Under the pieces are notes generated by a model. The model did no database searches. It had not been told where the DNA came from and saw nothing but the letters and a program-made list of their open reading frames with translations. The position numbers and the translations under genes were made by a program. From Promicromonospora soli (GTDB lineage: Bacteria > Actinomycetota > Actinomycetes > Actinomycetales > Cellulomonadaceae), in contig NZ_BNAS01000003.1 of the NCBI RefSeq assembly GCF_014653785.1, positions 324,117 through 388,116 of the forward strand: a stretch of DNA of 64,000 bases, written 5' to 3'. This document shows positions 24,348-33,486 of this stretch, one piece after another (positions within the stretch are counted from its first letter, which is position 1; every line of letters begins with the position of its first letter).

Positions 24348-24713
24348 GTGCGCCTCACTGCGCTCCTCGACACTCTTCCCCAGGGCGGCTCGGGCCCCTG
24401 GGACCCGCCTCAACTCCCCGCCACGAGCGGGACCGGTTCGGACTCGGCGGAGTTCAACCGGCTCATGGACACACTGCTGCCGTGCCGTACCAACGACCCG
24501 GAGCTGTGGTTCGCCGAGCACAGCACGCAGGTGGAGCAGGCCAAGGCGCTCTGCCGTACGTGCCCCCTGATCGAGGGCTGCCTCGCCGGCGCTCTCGAGC
24601 GCAACGAGCCCTGGGGCGTCTGGGGCGGCGAGGTCTTCGTCGACGGCGCCGTTGTCGCCCGCAAGCGTGGCCGTGGCCGGCCGCGCAAGTCGGAGAACGT
24701 CGCCGCGGCGTGA
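24348..24713 (+). CDS. whiB7: WhiB7 redox-sensing transcriptional activator
   Basis: The 121-residue protein has the WhiB iron-sulfur Cys set (LLPC, ALCRTCP, EGC), the turn EPWGVWGGE and a C-terminal AT-hook RGRGRPRK. The AT-hook is what separates WhiB7 from other WhiB proteins. With the primary sigma factor it activates intrinsic antibiotic-resistance genes after ribosome stress. The GTG at 24348 has AGGAG at 24337-24341. Upstream lie an AT-element promoter, two leader ORFs and an attenuator. A 16-bp hairpin follows. The location next to uvrD2 is conserved in actinobacteria. Confidence 0.95.
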   Translation: MRLTALLDTLPQGGSGPWDPPQLPATSGTGSDSAEFNRLMDTLLPCRTNDPELWFAEHSTQVEQAKALCRTCPLIEGCLAGALERNEPWGVWGGEVFVDGAVVARKRGRGRPRKSENVAAA

Positions 24714-24748
24714 GCGGAACCGCAGCCTGAGCCTGCGGTTCCGCTCAC
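24710..24748. terminator. Bidirectional terminator between whiB7 and the ThiF-like gene
   Basis: A perfect 16-bp stem (GTGAGCGGAACCGCAG / CTGCGGTTCCGCTCAC) with a 7-base loop overlaps the whiB7 stop codon on one side and the stop codon of the convergent ThiF-like gene on the other. One structure serves both genes. Confidence 0.8.
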
Positions 24749-25800
24749 GTAGGTAGGACCACGCACCCGCAGCGCGGGTGCGGCTCCGCCGGCCGAGCGT
24801 GGGGGAGCCCGGCCGGGAGAGAGATCTCCAGGCACATGCCGACGGCCGCGGGCCGGTGCCCGTCCAGCTGGGCGAGCACCTGGCCCGCGGCCGTCGCCGC
24901 CGCCAAGGCGGCGAGCGTCGCCTCGTGCGTGGGCTCGGTCGTCTTGCGCAGCTGGGCGGCCAGCGCCGGCCACTCGCGGTCGGCGTCGGCGTGGGCGAGG
25001 TCCACGCAGGTCACGCACGCGGACCGGCCCGGCCTCACGAGCGGGCCAACCACCACGTCGGCCTCCCGCACCACCACCGGCAGGTGTGGCACCCCGAGGC
25101 CGAGCAGCCGCTGGTACCGCGCCGGGTGCGCGGCATGCGGCTCGGTCACCACGACGAGGTCGAGGGCCGTCGGGTCGAACCCTGTGCCGGCGCCGCCGGC
25201 GTCGTCCACCCGGACCGCGACGCGCGGGGAACGCTCCGCGAGCAGGGACCGCACGGCGTCGTCGCGTGCCTGTCCCACGTCGACCACCCGCAGGCCGCCC
25301 AGCCCGACGTCGGTGGTCTGCACCGGCAGCGGGTCGTGCAGCACCAGCCCGCCGACCCCGGCTGTCGCGAGGTGCAGCGCGACGGCCGTGCCCAGCCGCC
25401 CGAGGCCGACGAGGCCCACCACTCGCTCGGCGCGCTCGGCCAGGGTGGCCAGCCCGGCGCCGTCGGGCCGGAGCATGCCGAGCACCGTCGCGTCGGCCGC
25501 ACCGTCGGCCGGTGCCGTCACCGCGCCCACGGTGGCCGGCACGGGGACCAGGACGCCCGCCCGGAACAGGGCGGTCATGATCTCGTCGCGCCGTTCGGTG
25601 GGCACCCCGCACCGCGCCGCCGACTGCTCGACCGTGACGTGCCGCCGCTCGGCGATCTCCTCGAGCCACGTCTCCTCGGCGGGGGTCAGGCCCGACAGCA
25701 CGAACGACCAGCGGGGGTCCGATCCGCACTGCTTCTGGCCGCCGCCCCGGCTGAGCACGGGCGTACCGGGCCGCAGCCGGAGGAGGGGTGTGCGCTTCAT
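24745..25800 (-). CDS. ThiF/HesA-like adenylyltransferase-fold protein
   Basis: The 351-residue protein has a winged-helix-like N-terminal part (residues 20-80). A Rossmann core follows, beginning VGLVGLGRLGTAVALHLA near residue 130. LVLHDPLPV and VVVTEPHAAHP come next, then a zinc-type Cys pair in CVTCVDL and a final CGC. This is the ThiF/E1-like fold, close to TOMM cyclodehydratase-associated proteins. No peptide precursor or YcaO partner is seen nearby. Adenylation of an unknown carrier is possible but unproven. The ATG at 25798-25800 was chosen over the longer frame. It is convergent with whiB7 and divergent from a metalloprotease gene. Confidence 0.8.
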   Translation of the reverse strand: MKRTPLLRLRPGTPVLSRGGGQKQCGSDPRWSFVLSGLTPAEETWLEEIAERRHVTVEQSAARCGVPTERRDEIMTALFRAGVLVPVPATVGAVTAPADGAADATVLGMLRPDGAGLATLAERAERVVGLVGLGRLGTAVALHLATAGVGGLVLHDPLPVQTTDVGLGGLRVVDVGQARDDAVRSLLAERSPRVAVRVDDAGGAGTGFDPTALDLVVVTEPHAAHPARYQRLLGLGVPHLPVVVREADVVVGPLVRPGRSACVTCVDLAHADADREWPALAAQLRKTTEPTHEATLAALAAATAAGQVLAQLDGHRPAAVGMCLEISLPAGLPHARPAEPHPRCGCVVLPT

Positions 25801-25952
25801 GCCACCACGATGCCCGACGCCGCTGCTCACCCCCGGCGCTCGTCCACAGTTCCAGAGGTATATCCAAAGCATCGCGCGGACCGGAAGTTCCCCTGTGCGC
25901 CCAGAGCCAAATGGACGACACAGGGCTTGCCGACCCCGTTACGGTGAACACT

Positions 25953-27407
25953 ATGAGCGACCAGCACCAGCCCGGCGATACTCCCCAGTCCTGGGAGGAG
26001 ATGCTGCGCTCCATGCTCGGCGACGGCGCAGACGAAGTGATGGCCGAGATGCGCGAGCGGGGCATCGACCCGACGGCGCTCGGCGGACCGCCCGACCCGG
26101 TGATGATGCAGTACGCCCTGGCCCAGGTGCAGAAGATGCTCTCGGCCGAGGGCACCGGACCGGTCAACGCCGACGTCGCGCACGACGTCGCGCGGCAGGT
26201 AGCCGTCAGCGAGGGCGACCCGTCCCTGACGGGCAAGCAGGCCAAGGACGCCACGGAAGCGCTGGCGGTGGCTGAGCTCTGGCTCGACGCTGTCACGGAC
26301 CTCCCGCCCGCGGGCGGGACGAGGCACGCGTGGAACCGGTCCGAGTGGGTCGAGGCCACGCTCCCCGTGTGGAACGAGCTCGCGGCGCCCGTCGCCTCGT
26401 CCGTCTCGGACGCGCTGGCCACCGTGCTGCGCGACCAGCTCCCCGAGGGTGTCGACGACGGCGAGGCCATCCCCGGGATGCCCGCCGGCGTGCTGCATGA
26501 TCTCGGCGGCGCGATCGACCCGGCCCAGATGATGCGGCGGCTCGGCTCGGCCGTGTTCGGGATGCAGGTCGGCCAGGCCGCCGGCACGCTCTCGCGCGAG
26601 GTGTTCGGCGCCACCGACGTCGGCCTGCCGCTGCTCGACAGCCCCGACACCGTGCTCCTGCCCACCAACGTGGCCGCCTTCGCGGAGGGCCTGGACGCCC
26701 CGATCGAGGAGGTCCGGCATTTCCTGGCCGTGCGCGAGGCCGCCCACGCCCGGTTGTTCACCCATGTCCCGTGGCTCCGGTCGCACCTTCTGTCGATCGT
26801 GGAGCGCTACGCGCGCGGTATCACCATCGACCTCGACGCGCTCGAGGCACAGGTGCGCGACATCGACCTCGCCGACTCCGAGGCGCTGCGCAGCGCCCTG
26901 TCCGGCGGGGTGTTCGGGCTGCAGAACACGGCCGAGCAGAAGGCGGTGCTGCTCAACCTCGAGACCACGCTCGCGCTGGTGGAGGGCTGGGTGGACGAGG
27001 TCAGCACCATCGCCGCCCTGCCGCACCTCCCGCACGCCATCCCGCTGCGCGAGATGATCCGGCGCCGGCGCGCGGCCGGCGGGCCTGCCGAGCAGACGTT
27101 CTCGACGCTGGTCGGCCTGGAGCTGCGGCCGCGCCGGTCGCGCGACGCCGCGACCCTGTTCTCGATAGTGGCCCGCGCGCAGGGTCCCGCGGGGCGCGAC
27201 GCCGTGTGGGACCACCCGGACCTGCTGCCCGGCACCGAGGACCTGGACGACCCGTCGGGCTACCTGGTGCGCCGGGAGGCCACGGAGCACGAGCACGCCG
27301 ACGTGGACGCGGCGCTCAAGGAGATCTTCGGTGAGGACCCGGCCGCGAACGACTTGCCGGCCGACGAGGACGGCCCCGCCGACGGCCCGACCGACGAGGC
27401 GAAGTAG
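25953..27407 (+). CDS. DUF2342-type zinc-dependent metalloprotease-like protein
   Basis: This 484-residue protein matches the actinobacterial family annotated as zinc-dependent metalloprotease or F420-biosynthesis-associated (DUF2342). Signs include WEEMLRSMLG, the conserved core FGMQVGQAAGTLSREVFG, and LPTNVAAFAEGLD. The candidate site EVRHFLAVREAAHARLF lies where members carry an HExxH-like motif. The first catalytic residue appears as R-E-A-A-H, so zinc binding may differ. The ATG at 25953 follows a long frame without similarity. It runs into the convergent M48-type peptidase with a 1-base gap. Confidence 0.82.
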   Translation: MSDQHQPGDTPQSWEEMLRSMLGDGADEVMAEMRERGIDPTALGGPPDPVMMQYALAQVQKMLSAEGTGPVNADVAHDVARQVAVSEGDPSLTGKQAKDATEALAVAELWLDAVTDLPPAGGTRHAWNRSEWVEATLPVWNELAAPVASSVSDALATVLRDQLPEGVDDGEAIPGMPAGVLHDLGGAIDPAQMMRRLGSAVFGMQVGQAAGTLSREVFGATDVGLPLLDSPDTVLLPTNVAAFAEGLDAPIEEVRHFLAVREAAHARLFTHVPWLRSHLLSIVERYARGITIDLDALEAQVRDIDLADSEALRSALSGGVFGLQNTAEQKAVLLNLETTLALVEGWVDEVSTIAALPHLPHAIPLREMIRRRRAAGGPAEQTFSTLVGLELRPRRSRDAATLFSIVARAQGPAGRDAVWDHPDLLPGTEDLDDPSGYLVRREATEHEHADVDAALKEIFGEDPAANDLPADEDGPADGPTDEAK

Positions 27408-27408
27408 C

Positions 27409-27963
27409 TCAGTCTTCCCCGTCGTCTTCTTCGTCGTCGGAGGTGGTCTGGCCGGGTTCGTCCTGCGCGAACGACGCACCCTCCAGGAAGCCGCGCGCCC
27501 GGTCCGTCCGGGGGTAGACCTCGAGGATCTTCCAGAACTCCGGGCCGTGGCCGGCGTGCAGCAGGTGCGCGAGCTCGTGCAGCAGCACATAATCGAGCAC
27601 CCAGGAGGGCATGCCCTGCAGCCGGGTGGAGACGCGGATGGAGCCGTCCAGCAGCGTGCACGACCCCCAGCGCCGGCCCTGGTTCGACGACCACCGCACG
27701 CTGGACGCCCTGGCCCTGCCGTCGAGGTACTTGGTGGAGAGCTCGCTCGCGCGGTCCATCAACTCCTGGTCGGACGGACGGCGGCGCCGTTCCTTGTCCT
27801 CGAGCCGGGCTACCATCTTGGCCACCCACTCCCGCTCCTGAGCCCGAGAGAAGCGCGCGGGAATGGCGACGATGGTTCGTCCACCGTCGCGATATGCGCT
27901 CACCGTGGCGGTGCGACGGCGGCTCCGGCGCACCTCCACGGACGTCAGGGCGTCGTGGGCCAC
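27409..27963 (-). CDS. YgjP/SprT-like zinc metallopeptidase (M48-type)
   Basis: The 184-residue protein carries the zincin site HELAHLLHAGHGPEFW near residue 137: HExxH plus a downstream glutamate region. It is preceded by NQGRRWGSCTLLDGSIRVS, the signature of the YgjP-like/WLM domain (DUF45). Such proteins are predicted cytoplasmic peptidases associated with DNA-repair or restriction loci. A short acidic tail (SDDEEDDGED) ends the protein. GTG 27961-27963 is preferred; a longer frame starts at 28032. It is convergent with the DUF2342 gene, tail to tail. Confidence 0.85.
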   Translation of the reverse strand: MAHDALTSVEVRRSRRRTATVSAYRDGGRTIVAIPARFSRAQEREWVAKMVARLEDKERRRRPSDQELMDRASELSTKYLDGRARASSVRWSSNQGRRWGSCTLLDGSIRVSTRLQGMPSWVLDYVLLHELAHLLHAGHGPEFWKILEVYPRTDRARGFLEGASFAQDEPGQTTSDDEEDDGED

Positions 27964-28127
27964 GGAATGACCGTAGCGGTTATCGGCGCGACGTGGGGCA
28001 TAACACACCGTTCTGGTGGCAAATCTTTGCACAACGTCGTAATGGGTAGCGTTGGCCGAACGCCCGTCGGAACCGCCGTCGGGGCAGCTTTCACGGAACC
28101 CTCAGTCAACTGAGGAATGATGGGCCG

Positions 28128-29237
28128 GTGACCGACATGCGCGACCTCCAGCACGCCTCGCATCCCGAGCCGTCGCCGTTCGACGACTCGCAGGTGGAGG
28201 TGGCACCGATCACGCGCCGCACCGTGACGCTGGGTGTGTCCCTGTTGGCCACGGCCGTCCTGGCCGCGGTCGCGCTGGTGGTGCCCACCCCGTACGCGAT
28301 GCGTTCGCCGGGGCCCACCGAGGACACGCTGGGGCGAGACCTCATCCAGATCGACGGCGCCCGGACGTACGAGTCCACCGGGCAGCTGCGTCTGACGACG
28401 GTCTCGGTGCTGGGCGGACCGGGCTACCCGATGATGTCGGGACAGGTGATCCAGGGCTGGCTGGACCCGAGGCGCTCGGTGCTTCCGGTGGAGGCGGTCT
28501 TCCCCGAGGCGACCACCAAGGAGGAGCAGCAGGAGGTCAGCCAGGCCGAGATGGTGTCGTCGCAGGAGTCGGCCACGGCCGCGGCGCTCACCGAGCTCGG
28601 CTACGACGTGCCCGCCGTCCTGGACGTCGCGGGCACGGAGCCCGGCTCCGGGGCCGAGGGCAAGCTCAACGAGGGCGACGTCATCGAGGAGTTCCAGGGC
28701 GAGCCCGTCGGCACCTACGCGGACCTCATCGACGGGCTCGCCGAGACGACGCCGGGCGACGACGTGACGCTCGGCGTCCAGCGCGGCAACCGCACGCTGG
28801 ACGTCACGATCACGACCGCCGGCAACGGCCAGCGCGCAGTGCTCGGCGTCTTCATCGACCCGCATTACGACTTCCCCGTGGACGTCTCCATCGAGATCGA
28901 GAACATCGGCGGACCCAGCGCGGGCACCATGTTCGCTCTCGGCATCATCGACAAGCTCACACCCGAGGACGAGGCCGACGGCGAGATCATCGCCGGCACC
29001 GGGACGATGAGTCCGGAGGGCACGGTGGGCGCCATCGGTGGCATCGAGCAGAAGCTGTACGGCGCCGTCCGGGACGACGCGGAGTGGTTCCTCGCCCCCG
29101 CTGACAACTGCGAGCAGGTGGTGGGCAACGTGCCCGACGGGCTCAACGTGGTGAAGGTGGCGACGCTCGCGGAGGCGCGGGACGCCGTCGAGCAGATCGG
29201 GCGCGGCGAGGGCGCGGACCTCCCGACGTGCTCCTGA
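28128..29237 (+). CDS. YlbL-family PDZ and Lon-like (S16) serine protease
   Basis: The 369-residue protein has an N-terminal membrane anchor at residues 33-53 (LGVSLLATAVLAAVALVV), a PDZ domain at about 160-235 (LNEGDVIEEFQGEPVGTYADL), and a C-terminal Lon protease-like domain. The catalytic Ser is in GGPSAGTMFAL near residue 264 and Lys in IGGIEQKLYGA near 309. The active site faces outside the membrane in this family. Bacillus YlbL is linked to cell-division control after DNA damage. The UPF0182 gene follows on the same strand after 156 bases. Confidence 0.9.
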   Translation: MTDMRDLQHASHPEPSPFDDSQVEVAPITRRTVTLGVSLLATAVLAAVALVVPTPYAMRSPGPTEDTLGRDLIQIDGARTYESTGQLRLTTVSVLGGPGYPMMSGQVIQGWLDPRRSVLPVEAVFPEATTKEEQQEVSQAEMVSSQESATAAALTELGYDVPAVLDVAGTEPGSGAEGKLNEGDVIEEFQGEPVGTYADLIDGLAETTPGDDVTLGVQRGNRTLDVTITTAGNGQRAVLGVFIDPHYDFPVDVSIEIENIGGPSAGTMFALGIIDKLTPEDEADGEIIAGTGTMSPEGTVGAIGGIEQKLYGAVRDDAEWFLAPADNCEQVVGNVPDGLNVVKVATLAEARDAVEQIGRGEGADLPTCS

Positions 29238-29393
29238 TGTGCGCGTGATGTGTTCGTGACCTGGGTGTCGAACCGTTGACCACGTGTTGCACATCTGGAG
29301 GATGTGGGAACCTTGTGCTGGGAACCTTGAGCAGCGCCTGGCCGTTCCATCTGGGTACGGCCCAACCATTTGATGACGTGAGGTAACGCAGTC

Positions 29394-32300
29394 GTGTCCT
29401 TCGCCGCAGCACCTCGCCGCCCTTCCGGCGGCGCCCCCCGAGCCCGACGACGCAGTCCGCTGGGGGTGGCGATCGTTGCGGTCGCCATCGTGATCGCAGC
29501 CCTGCTCCTCCTTGCCCAGTTCTGGACCGAGGTGATGTGGTTCGGGCAGGCCGGCTTCTCCCGGGTGATCTGGACCGAGTGGGGCATGCGGGCAGCCCTG
29601 TTCGCCGTCGGCTTCGTGGTCATGGCCGGCGCCGTGTTCTGGTCGTTCACCGCGGCCTACCGCGCGCGCCCCATCTACGCGCCGAGCACCCCTGAGCAGG
29701 CGACGCTCGACCAGTACCGCGAGGCGGTGGAGCCGCTGCGCCGGGTCGTGATGATCGCCGCGCCGGTCCTGGTCGGCTTCTTCGCGGGTGTCGCGGCGTC
29801 GGCGCAGTGGCGCACGGTGCTGCTCGCATTCAACAGCGAGCCGTTCGGCGAGACCGACCCGCAGTTCGGCATGGACCTCGGGTTCTTCGTCTTCCTGCTG
29901 CCCGCGCTGCGGTTCAGCGTCGGGTTCCTCATCTCGGTGGTGGTGATCGCGGGCATCGCCGGGCTGATCACGCACTACCTGTACGGCGGGCTCCGGGTCG
30001 GCCCGGCGGCCGCGGGCGGGCCCCGCACCACGCCTGCCGCGCGCATCCACCTGGCCATCGTCGGCGCGGTGCTGCTGCTGCTCATCGCCGCGAACTACTG
30101 GCTCGACAGGTACTCGATCCTGACGAACGCGGGCGACCGGTTCGACGGCGCCTCGTACTCCGACGTGCACGCCGTGATCCCCGCCAAGGGCATCCTCACG
30201 GTGGTCGCGATCTTCGTCGCCGCCCTGTTCATCGTCACCGCGTTCCGTGGCGACTGGCGCCTGCCGGCGATCGGCGTAGGGCTCATGGTGGTGTCCGCTA
30301 TCGCGATCGGCGGCATCTACCCGGCCGTCGTCCAGCGTTTCCAGGTCAACCCGAACGCGCAGGAGCTTGAGGCCGAGTACATCCAGCGCAACATCGACGC
30401 GACCCTCTCGGCGTTCGATATCGACGACGTCGAGAAGGAGCAGTACGACGCCACGACCCAGGCGGAGGAAGGTGCCCTGCGGTCGGACGCCGACACCGCG
30501 GCGTCGATCCGCCTGCTGGACCCGCAGGTCGTGTCGCCCTCGTTCCGCCAGCTGCAGCAGAACAAGCAGTACTACAACTTCGACGACTCCCTGTCGGTCG
30601 ACAAGTACGAGATCGACGGCGAGTCCCGCGACACCGTGATCGCGGTGCGCGAGCTCAACCTCGACGGCCTGGGCCAGGACCAGCGCAACTGGGTCAACGA
30701 CCACACCGTGTACACGCACGGCTACGGCGTCGTCGCCGCCTACGGCAACCAGCCCGGCCCGGACGGACGCCCCGCGTTCTTCGAGGGTGGTATCCCGTCG
30801 CAGGGTGCGATCACCGACGAAGAGGGCGGCTACGAGCCGCGCATCTACTTCAGCCCGAAGACCGAGACCTACTCGGTTGTCGGCGCGCCTGAGGGCACCA
30901 AGGCATGGGAGCTGGACTACCAGGCCGACCAGGCGGACGACGGCGGCCAGGTCAACACGACGTTCACCGGCGACGCCGGCCCCAGCGTCGGTTCGTTCGG
31001 GAGCAAGCTGCTGTTCGCGCTGAAGTTCGGCGAGGAGCAGCTCCTGTTCTCCGACCGCGTGACGAGCGAGTCGCAGATCCTGTACGACCGTGACCCGCAG
31101 CAGCGCGTCCACAAGGTCGCGCCGTGGCTCACCCTCGACAACCGGGTGTACCCGGCGGTCGTGGACGGCCGCGTGAAGTGGATCATCGACGCGTACACCA
31201 CAACCGACGAGTTCCCGTACTCGTCGTCGACCCCGCTCGACGAGGCGGTGGCGGACACGCTCACCACGCAGACCGGCGCTCCCGTCGAGCTGCCCGAAGA
31301 GGTCAACTACATCCGCAACTCGGTGAAGGCCACGGTCGACGCGTACGACGGGTCGGTCGACCTGTACGCGTGGGACGCCGAGGACCCGATCCTCAAGGCC
31401 TGGACCAACGTCTTCCCGACGTCGGTCAAGCCGATGGAGGAGATCTCCGGCGACCTGATGAGCCACCTGCGGTACCCCGAGGACCTGTTCAAGGTGCAGC
31501 GCACCCTTCTCAGCCAGTACCACGTGACGAACTCCGCCGAGTTCTTCTCGGGCCAGGACTTCTGGAACAACCCGACCGACCCGACGTCGGAGTCGACCAC
31601 CGCGCCGCTGCAGCCGCCGTACTACCTGACGCTGCAGATGCCGGGGCAGGAGGAGCCGTCGTTCTCCCTGACGTCGACCTTCATCCCGGGCGGTAACACG
31701 GACCGTGAGGTGCTCACCGGGTTCCTCGCCGTGGACGCCGACGCCGGGAACGAGGCCGGCGTCAAGGCCGAGGACTACGGCAAGCTACGCCTGCTCGAGC
31801 TGCCACGAGATACGACGGTGCCCGGCCCCGGCCAGGTGCAGAACAACTTCGACTCGAACCCGACGATCTCGGAGCAGCTGAACATCCTGCAGATCGGCGC
31901 GTCCACGGTGCGGCGCGGCAACCAGCTCACCCTGCCCGTGGGTGGCGGTCTGCTGTACGTGCAGCCGGTGTACATCCAGTCGACCGGTGGCACGCAGTTC
32001 CCGCTGCTGCGCAAGGTCCTGGTCGCGTTCGGTGACGACATCGGCTTCGCCGACACGCTGGACGAGGCGCTGGACCAGGTGTTCGGCGGTGACTCGGGTG
32101 CTCAGGCGGGCGACGCGGGCACCGCAGAGGACGAGGCGCCGACCGCCCCGCCCACCGCAGAACCGGGCGCGGAGCCGACCGAGGAGCCGACCACCGAGCC
32201 CACGGAGGAGCCCACCGAAGCGCCGACCGGCGAGCCTTCCACCGAGCTGGAGGCCGCGCTGCGGGAGGCGGCCGACGCCATGGAGGACGCCAACGCGGCA

Positions 32301-32405
32301 CAGCGAGAAGGTGACTGGGCCGCCTACGGCGAGGCTCAGGACCGCCTCCAGCAGGCCCTGGAGGACGCGATAGCGGCCGAGGAGGCGCAGAACTCCGCTC
32401 CGTGA
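29394..32405 (+). CDS. UPF0182 family large membrane protein
   Basis: The 1003-residue protein has about seven membrane helices in its first 310 residues: VAIVAVAIVIAALLLLAQF, AALFAVGFVVMAGAVFWSF, MIAAPVLVGFFAGVAASA, and others. A long extracellular domain follows with the UPF0182 landmarks RYPEDLFKVQR and NPTISEQLN. The C-terminal 95 residues are a Pro/Thr/Glu repeat (EEPTTEPTEEPTEAPT) and an Ala/Glu helix. The function is unknown; the family is near-universal in actinobacteria. GTG start with GAGGTAA upstream. A strong terminator follows at 32436. Confidence 0.92.
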   Translation: MSFAAAPRRPSGGAPRARRRSPLGVAIVAVAIVIAALLLLAQFWTEVMWFGQAGFSRVIWTEWGMRAALFAVGFVVMAGAVFWSFTAAYRARPIYAPSTPEQATLDQYREAVEPLRRVVMIAAPVLVGFFAGVAASAQWRTVLLAFNSEPFGETDPQFGMDLGFFVFLLPALRFSVGFLISVVVIAGIAGLITHYLYGGLRVGPAAAGGPRTTPAARIHLAIVGAVLLLLIAANYWLDRYSILTNAGDRFDGASYSDVHAVIPAKGILTVVAIFVAALFIVTAFRGDWRLPAIGVGLMVVSAIAIGGIYPAVVQRFQVNPNAQELEAEYIQRNIDATLSAFDIDDVEKEQYDATTQAEEGALRSDADTAASIRLLDPQVVSPSFRQLQQNKQYYNFDDSLSVDKYEIDGESRDTVIAVRELNLDGLGQDQRNWVNDHTVYTHGYGVVAAYGNQPGPDGRPAFFEGGIPSQGAITDEEGGYEPRIYFSPKTETYSVVGAPEGTKAWELDYQADQADDGGQVNTTFTGDAGPSVGSFGSKLLFALKFGEEQLLFSDRVTSESQILYDRDPQQRVHKVAPWLTLDNRVYPAVVDGRVKWIIDAYTTTDEFPYSSSTPLDEAVADTLTTQTGAPVELPEEVNYIRNSVKATVDAYDGSVDLYAWDAEDPILKAWTNVFPTSVKPMEEISGDLMSHLRYPEDLFKVQRTLLSQYHVTNSAEFFSGQDFWNNPTDPTSESTTAPLQPPYYLTLQMPGQEEPSFSLTSTFIPGGNTDREVLTGFLAVDADAGNEAGVKAEDYGKLRLLELPRDTTVPGPGQVQNNFDSNPTISEQLNILQIGASTVRRGNQLTLPVGGGLLYVQPVYIQSTGGTQFPLLRKVLVAFGDDIGFADTLDEALDQVFGGDSGAQAGDAGTAEDEAPTAPPTAEPGAEPTEEPTTEPTEEPTEAPTGEPSTELEAALREAADAMEDANAAQREGDWAAYGEAQDRLQQALEDAIAAEEAQNSAP

Positions 32406-32435
32406 CGTCCCTCGCGCCCTGAGCGCTGACGGCGA

Positions 32436-32465
32436 AGGCTCCCTGGTGTCCGCACCGGGGAGCCT
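32436..32465. terminator. Terminator between UPF0182 and nicotianamine-synthase-like genes
   Basis: AGGCTCCCTGGTG pairs with CACCGGGGAGCCT (13 bp, one T:G) around the tetraloop TCCG. A CTTTCCC run follows in the rightward direction. It lies between two convergent genes and probably serves the UPF0182 gene. Confidence 0.7.
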
Positions 32466-32486
32466 CTGCCTTTCCCGAAGTCGCTC

Positions 32487-33302
32487 TCAGCCGAGCCGGC
32501 GGGCGACCACCACCGAGTTGATGACCTCGTCGGTGGGGTGCACCACCTCGAGCACCTGGAAGTCCGGCATGGCACCCAGGTCCACGGGCGGGTACAGGAG
32601 GGTGCGCAGGCCGCGCGCGCTGCGCGCGAGCAGCAGTGCCCCGGGCCGCATCGAGGCGGCCACCTTCCGGAGGATCCCGGCCTTGGCCGACGGCGTCTCG
32701 CCCACCAGCGCCGCGAGCACCACGGCGTCGTACCCCGTAAGTCCGACGTCGGCGGCGTCGGCCTGCTCGAACCGGACCGCCGTCGACCCGAGCCGGTCCG
32801 CCACCTGCCGCGCGAGGGCGACCGCCGTGGCATCCCGGTCCAGGCCGACGACGGAGGCGCCGAGCGCGTCGGCGTACCCGAGGGCACTGAGGGGAAGCGG
32901 TCCGCTGCCGAGGACGGCCACCGACGTCGGCGTGCCACCCGAGTGGGTAAGCAGGCGAGCCTCGAGGGCAGTGAGCCGGCGGTAGTTGTCGAGGTAGGGA
33001 AACGCGGCGAGCGCGGCCCGCGGGTCGGACGCGGTGACTATCTGTTCCGCCCAGGCGTGTTCGAGCGCGGTCTCGCCGCGCGCGGCGAGGTCGCGGACGG
33101 CCGCCCTGCGACGGTGCACCCCGGGGTGCGTCAGGATGTCCTGTGCCTGGCGGTCCGGCGTCGCGAGGACCGTTTGCACCAGGTCGCCGAAGAGTGCGTC
33201 AGTGCGGGGATCCGGCCGCAGGTGGGGCAGTGCGGCAAGCTGGTCGGTGAGGTGGACGATCCGGTCCGCGGTCAGGGTGGTATCGCTCAGCTCCGTCGTC
33301 AT
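32487..33302 (-). CDS. Nicotianamine synthase-like methyltransferase-fold protein
   Basis: The 271-residue protein has a helical N-terminal half followed by a Rossmann core. Landmarks of the nicotianamine synthase family are visible: AAFPYLDNYRRL, VAVLGSGPLPLSALGYA (the SAM-binding loop), VVGLDRDATAVALA and HPTDEVINSVVVARR at the end. Plant and bacterial (CntL-type) enzymes move the aminobutyrate group of SAM to make metallophores. Here no partner dehydrogenase (CntM) or metallophore exporter is adjacent, so this is an orphan. A metal-chelator product is plausible but not shown. It is immediately upstream of, and divergent from, tRNA-fMet. Confidence 0.85.
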   Translation of the reverse strand: MTTELSDTTLTADRIVHLTDQLAALPHLRPDPRTDALFGDLVQTVLATPDRQAQDILTHPGVHRRRAAVRDLAARGETALEHAWAEQIVTASDPRAALAAFPYLDNYRRLTALEARLLTHSGGTPTSVAVLGSGPLPLSALGYADALGASVVGLDRDATAVALARQVADRLGSTAVRFEQADAADVGLTGYDAVVLAALVGETPSAKAGILRKVAASMRPGALLLARSARGLRTLLYPPVDLGAMPDFQVLEVVHPTDEVINSVVVARRLG

Positions 33303-33370
33303 GGGGACGATCGTTCCAGGCCGGATCGGTTCGATCGCCTGTGACCTGCGTCTCTACCGCCCGGCCCGGT

Positions 33371-33400
33371 TTGCACTCAGCTGCTGGGGGTGCGTAAAGT
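33371..33400 (+). promoter_or_regulatory. Probable tRNA-fMet promoter
   Basis: A -35-like TTGCAC (33371-33376) and a -10-like TAAAGT (33395-33400), separated by 18 bases, place the start about 6 bases before the mature tRNA 5' end at 33413. Confidence 0.5.
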
Positions 33401-33412
33401 AGGGGTTACCGC

Positions 33413-33486
33413 CGCGGGGTGGAGCAGTTCGGTAGCTCGCTGGGCTCATAACCCAGAGGTCGCAGGTTCAAATCCTGCCCCCGCTA
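33413..33486 (+). tRNA. Initiator tRNA-fMet (CAT)
   Basis: A full cloverleaf is present: acceptor CGCGGGG, D stem GAGC/GCTC, anticodon arm CTGGG-CTCATAA-CCCAG, T arm GCAGG-TTCAAAT-CCTGC. The unpaired C1:T72 and the three consecutive G:C pairs in the anticodon stem identify the initiator. The discriminator is A at 33486. The next bases are CGA, so CCA is added after transcription. An IS481-family element begins four bases after the mature 3' end. Confidence 0.96.
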
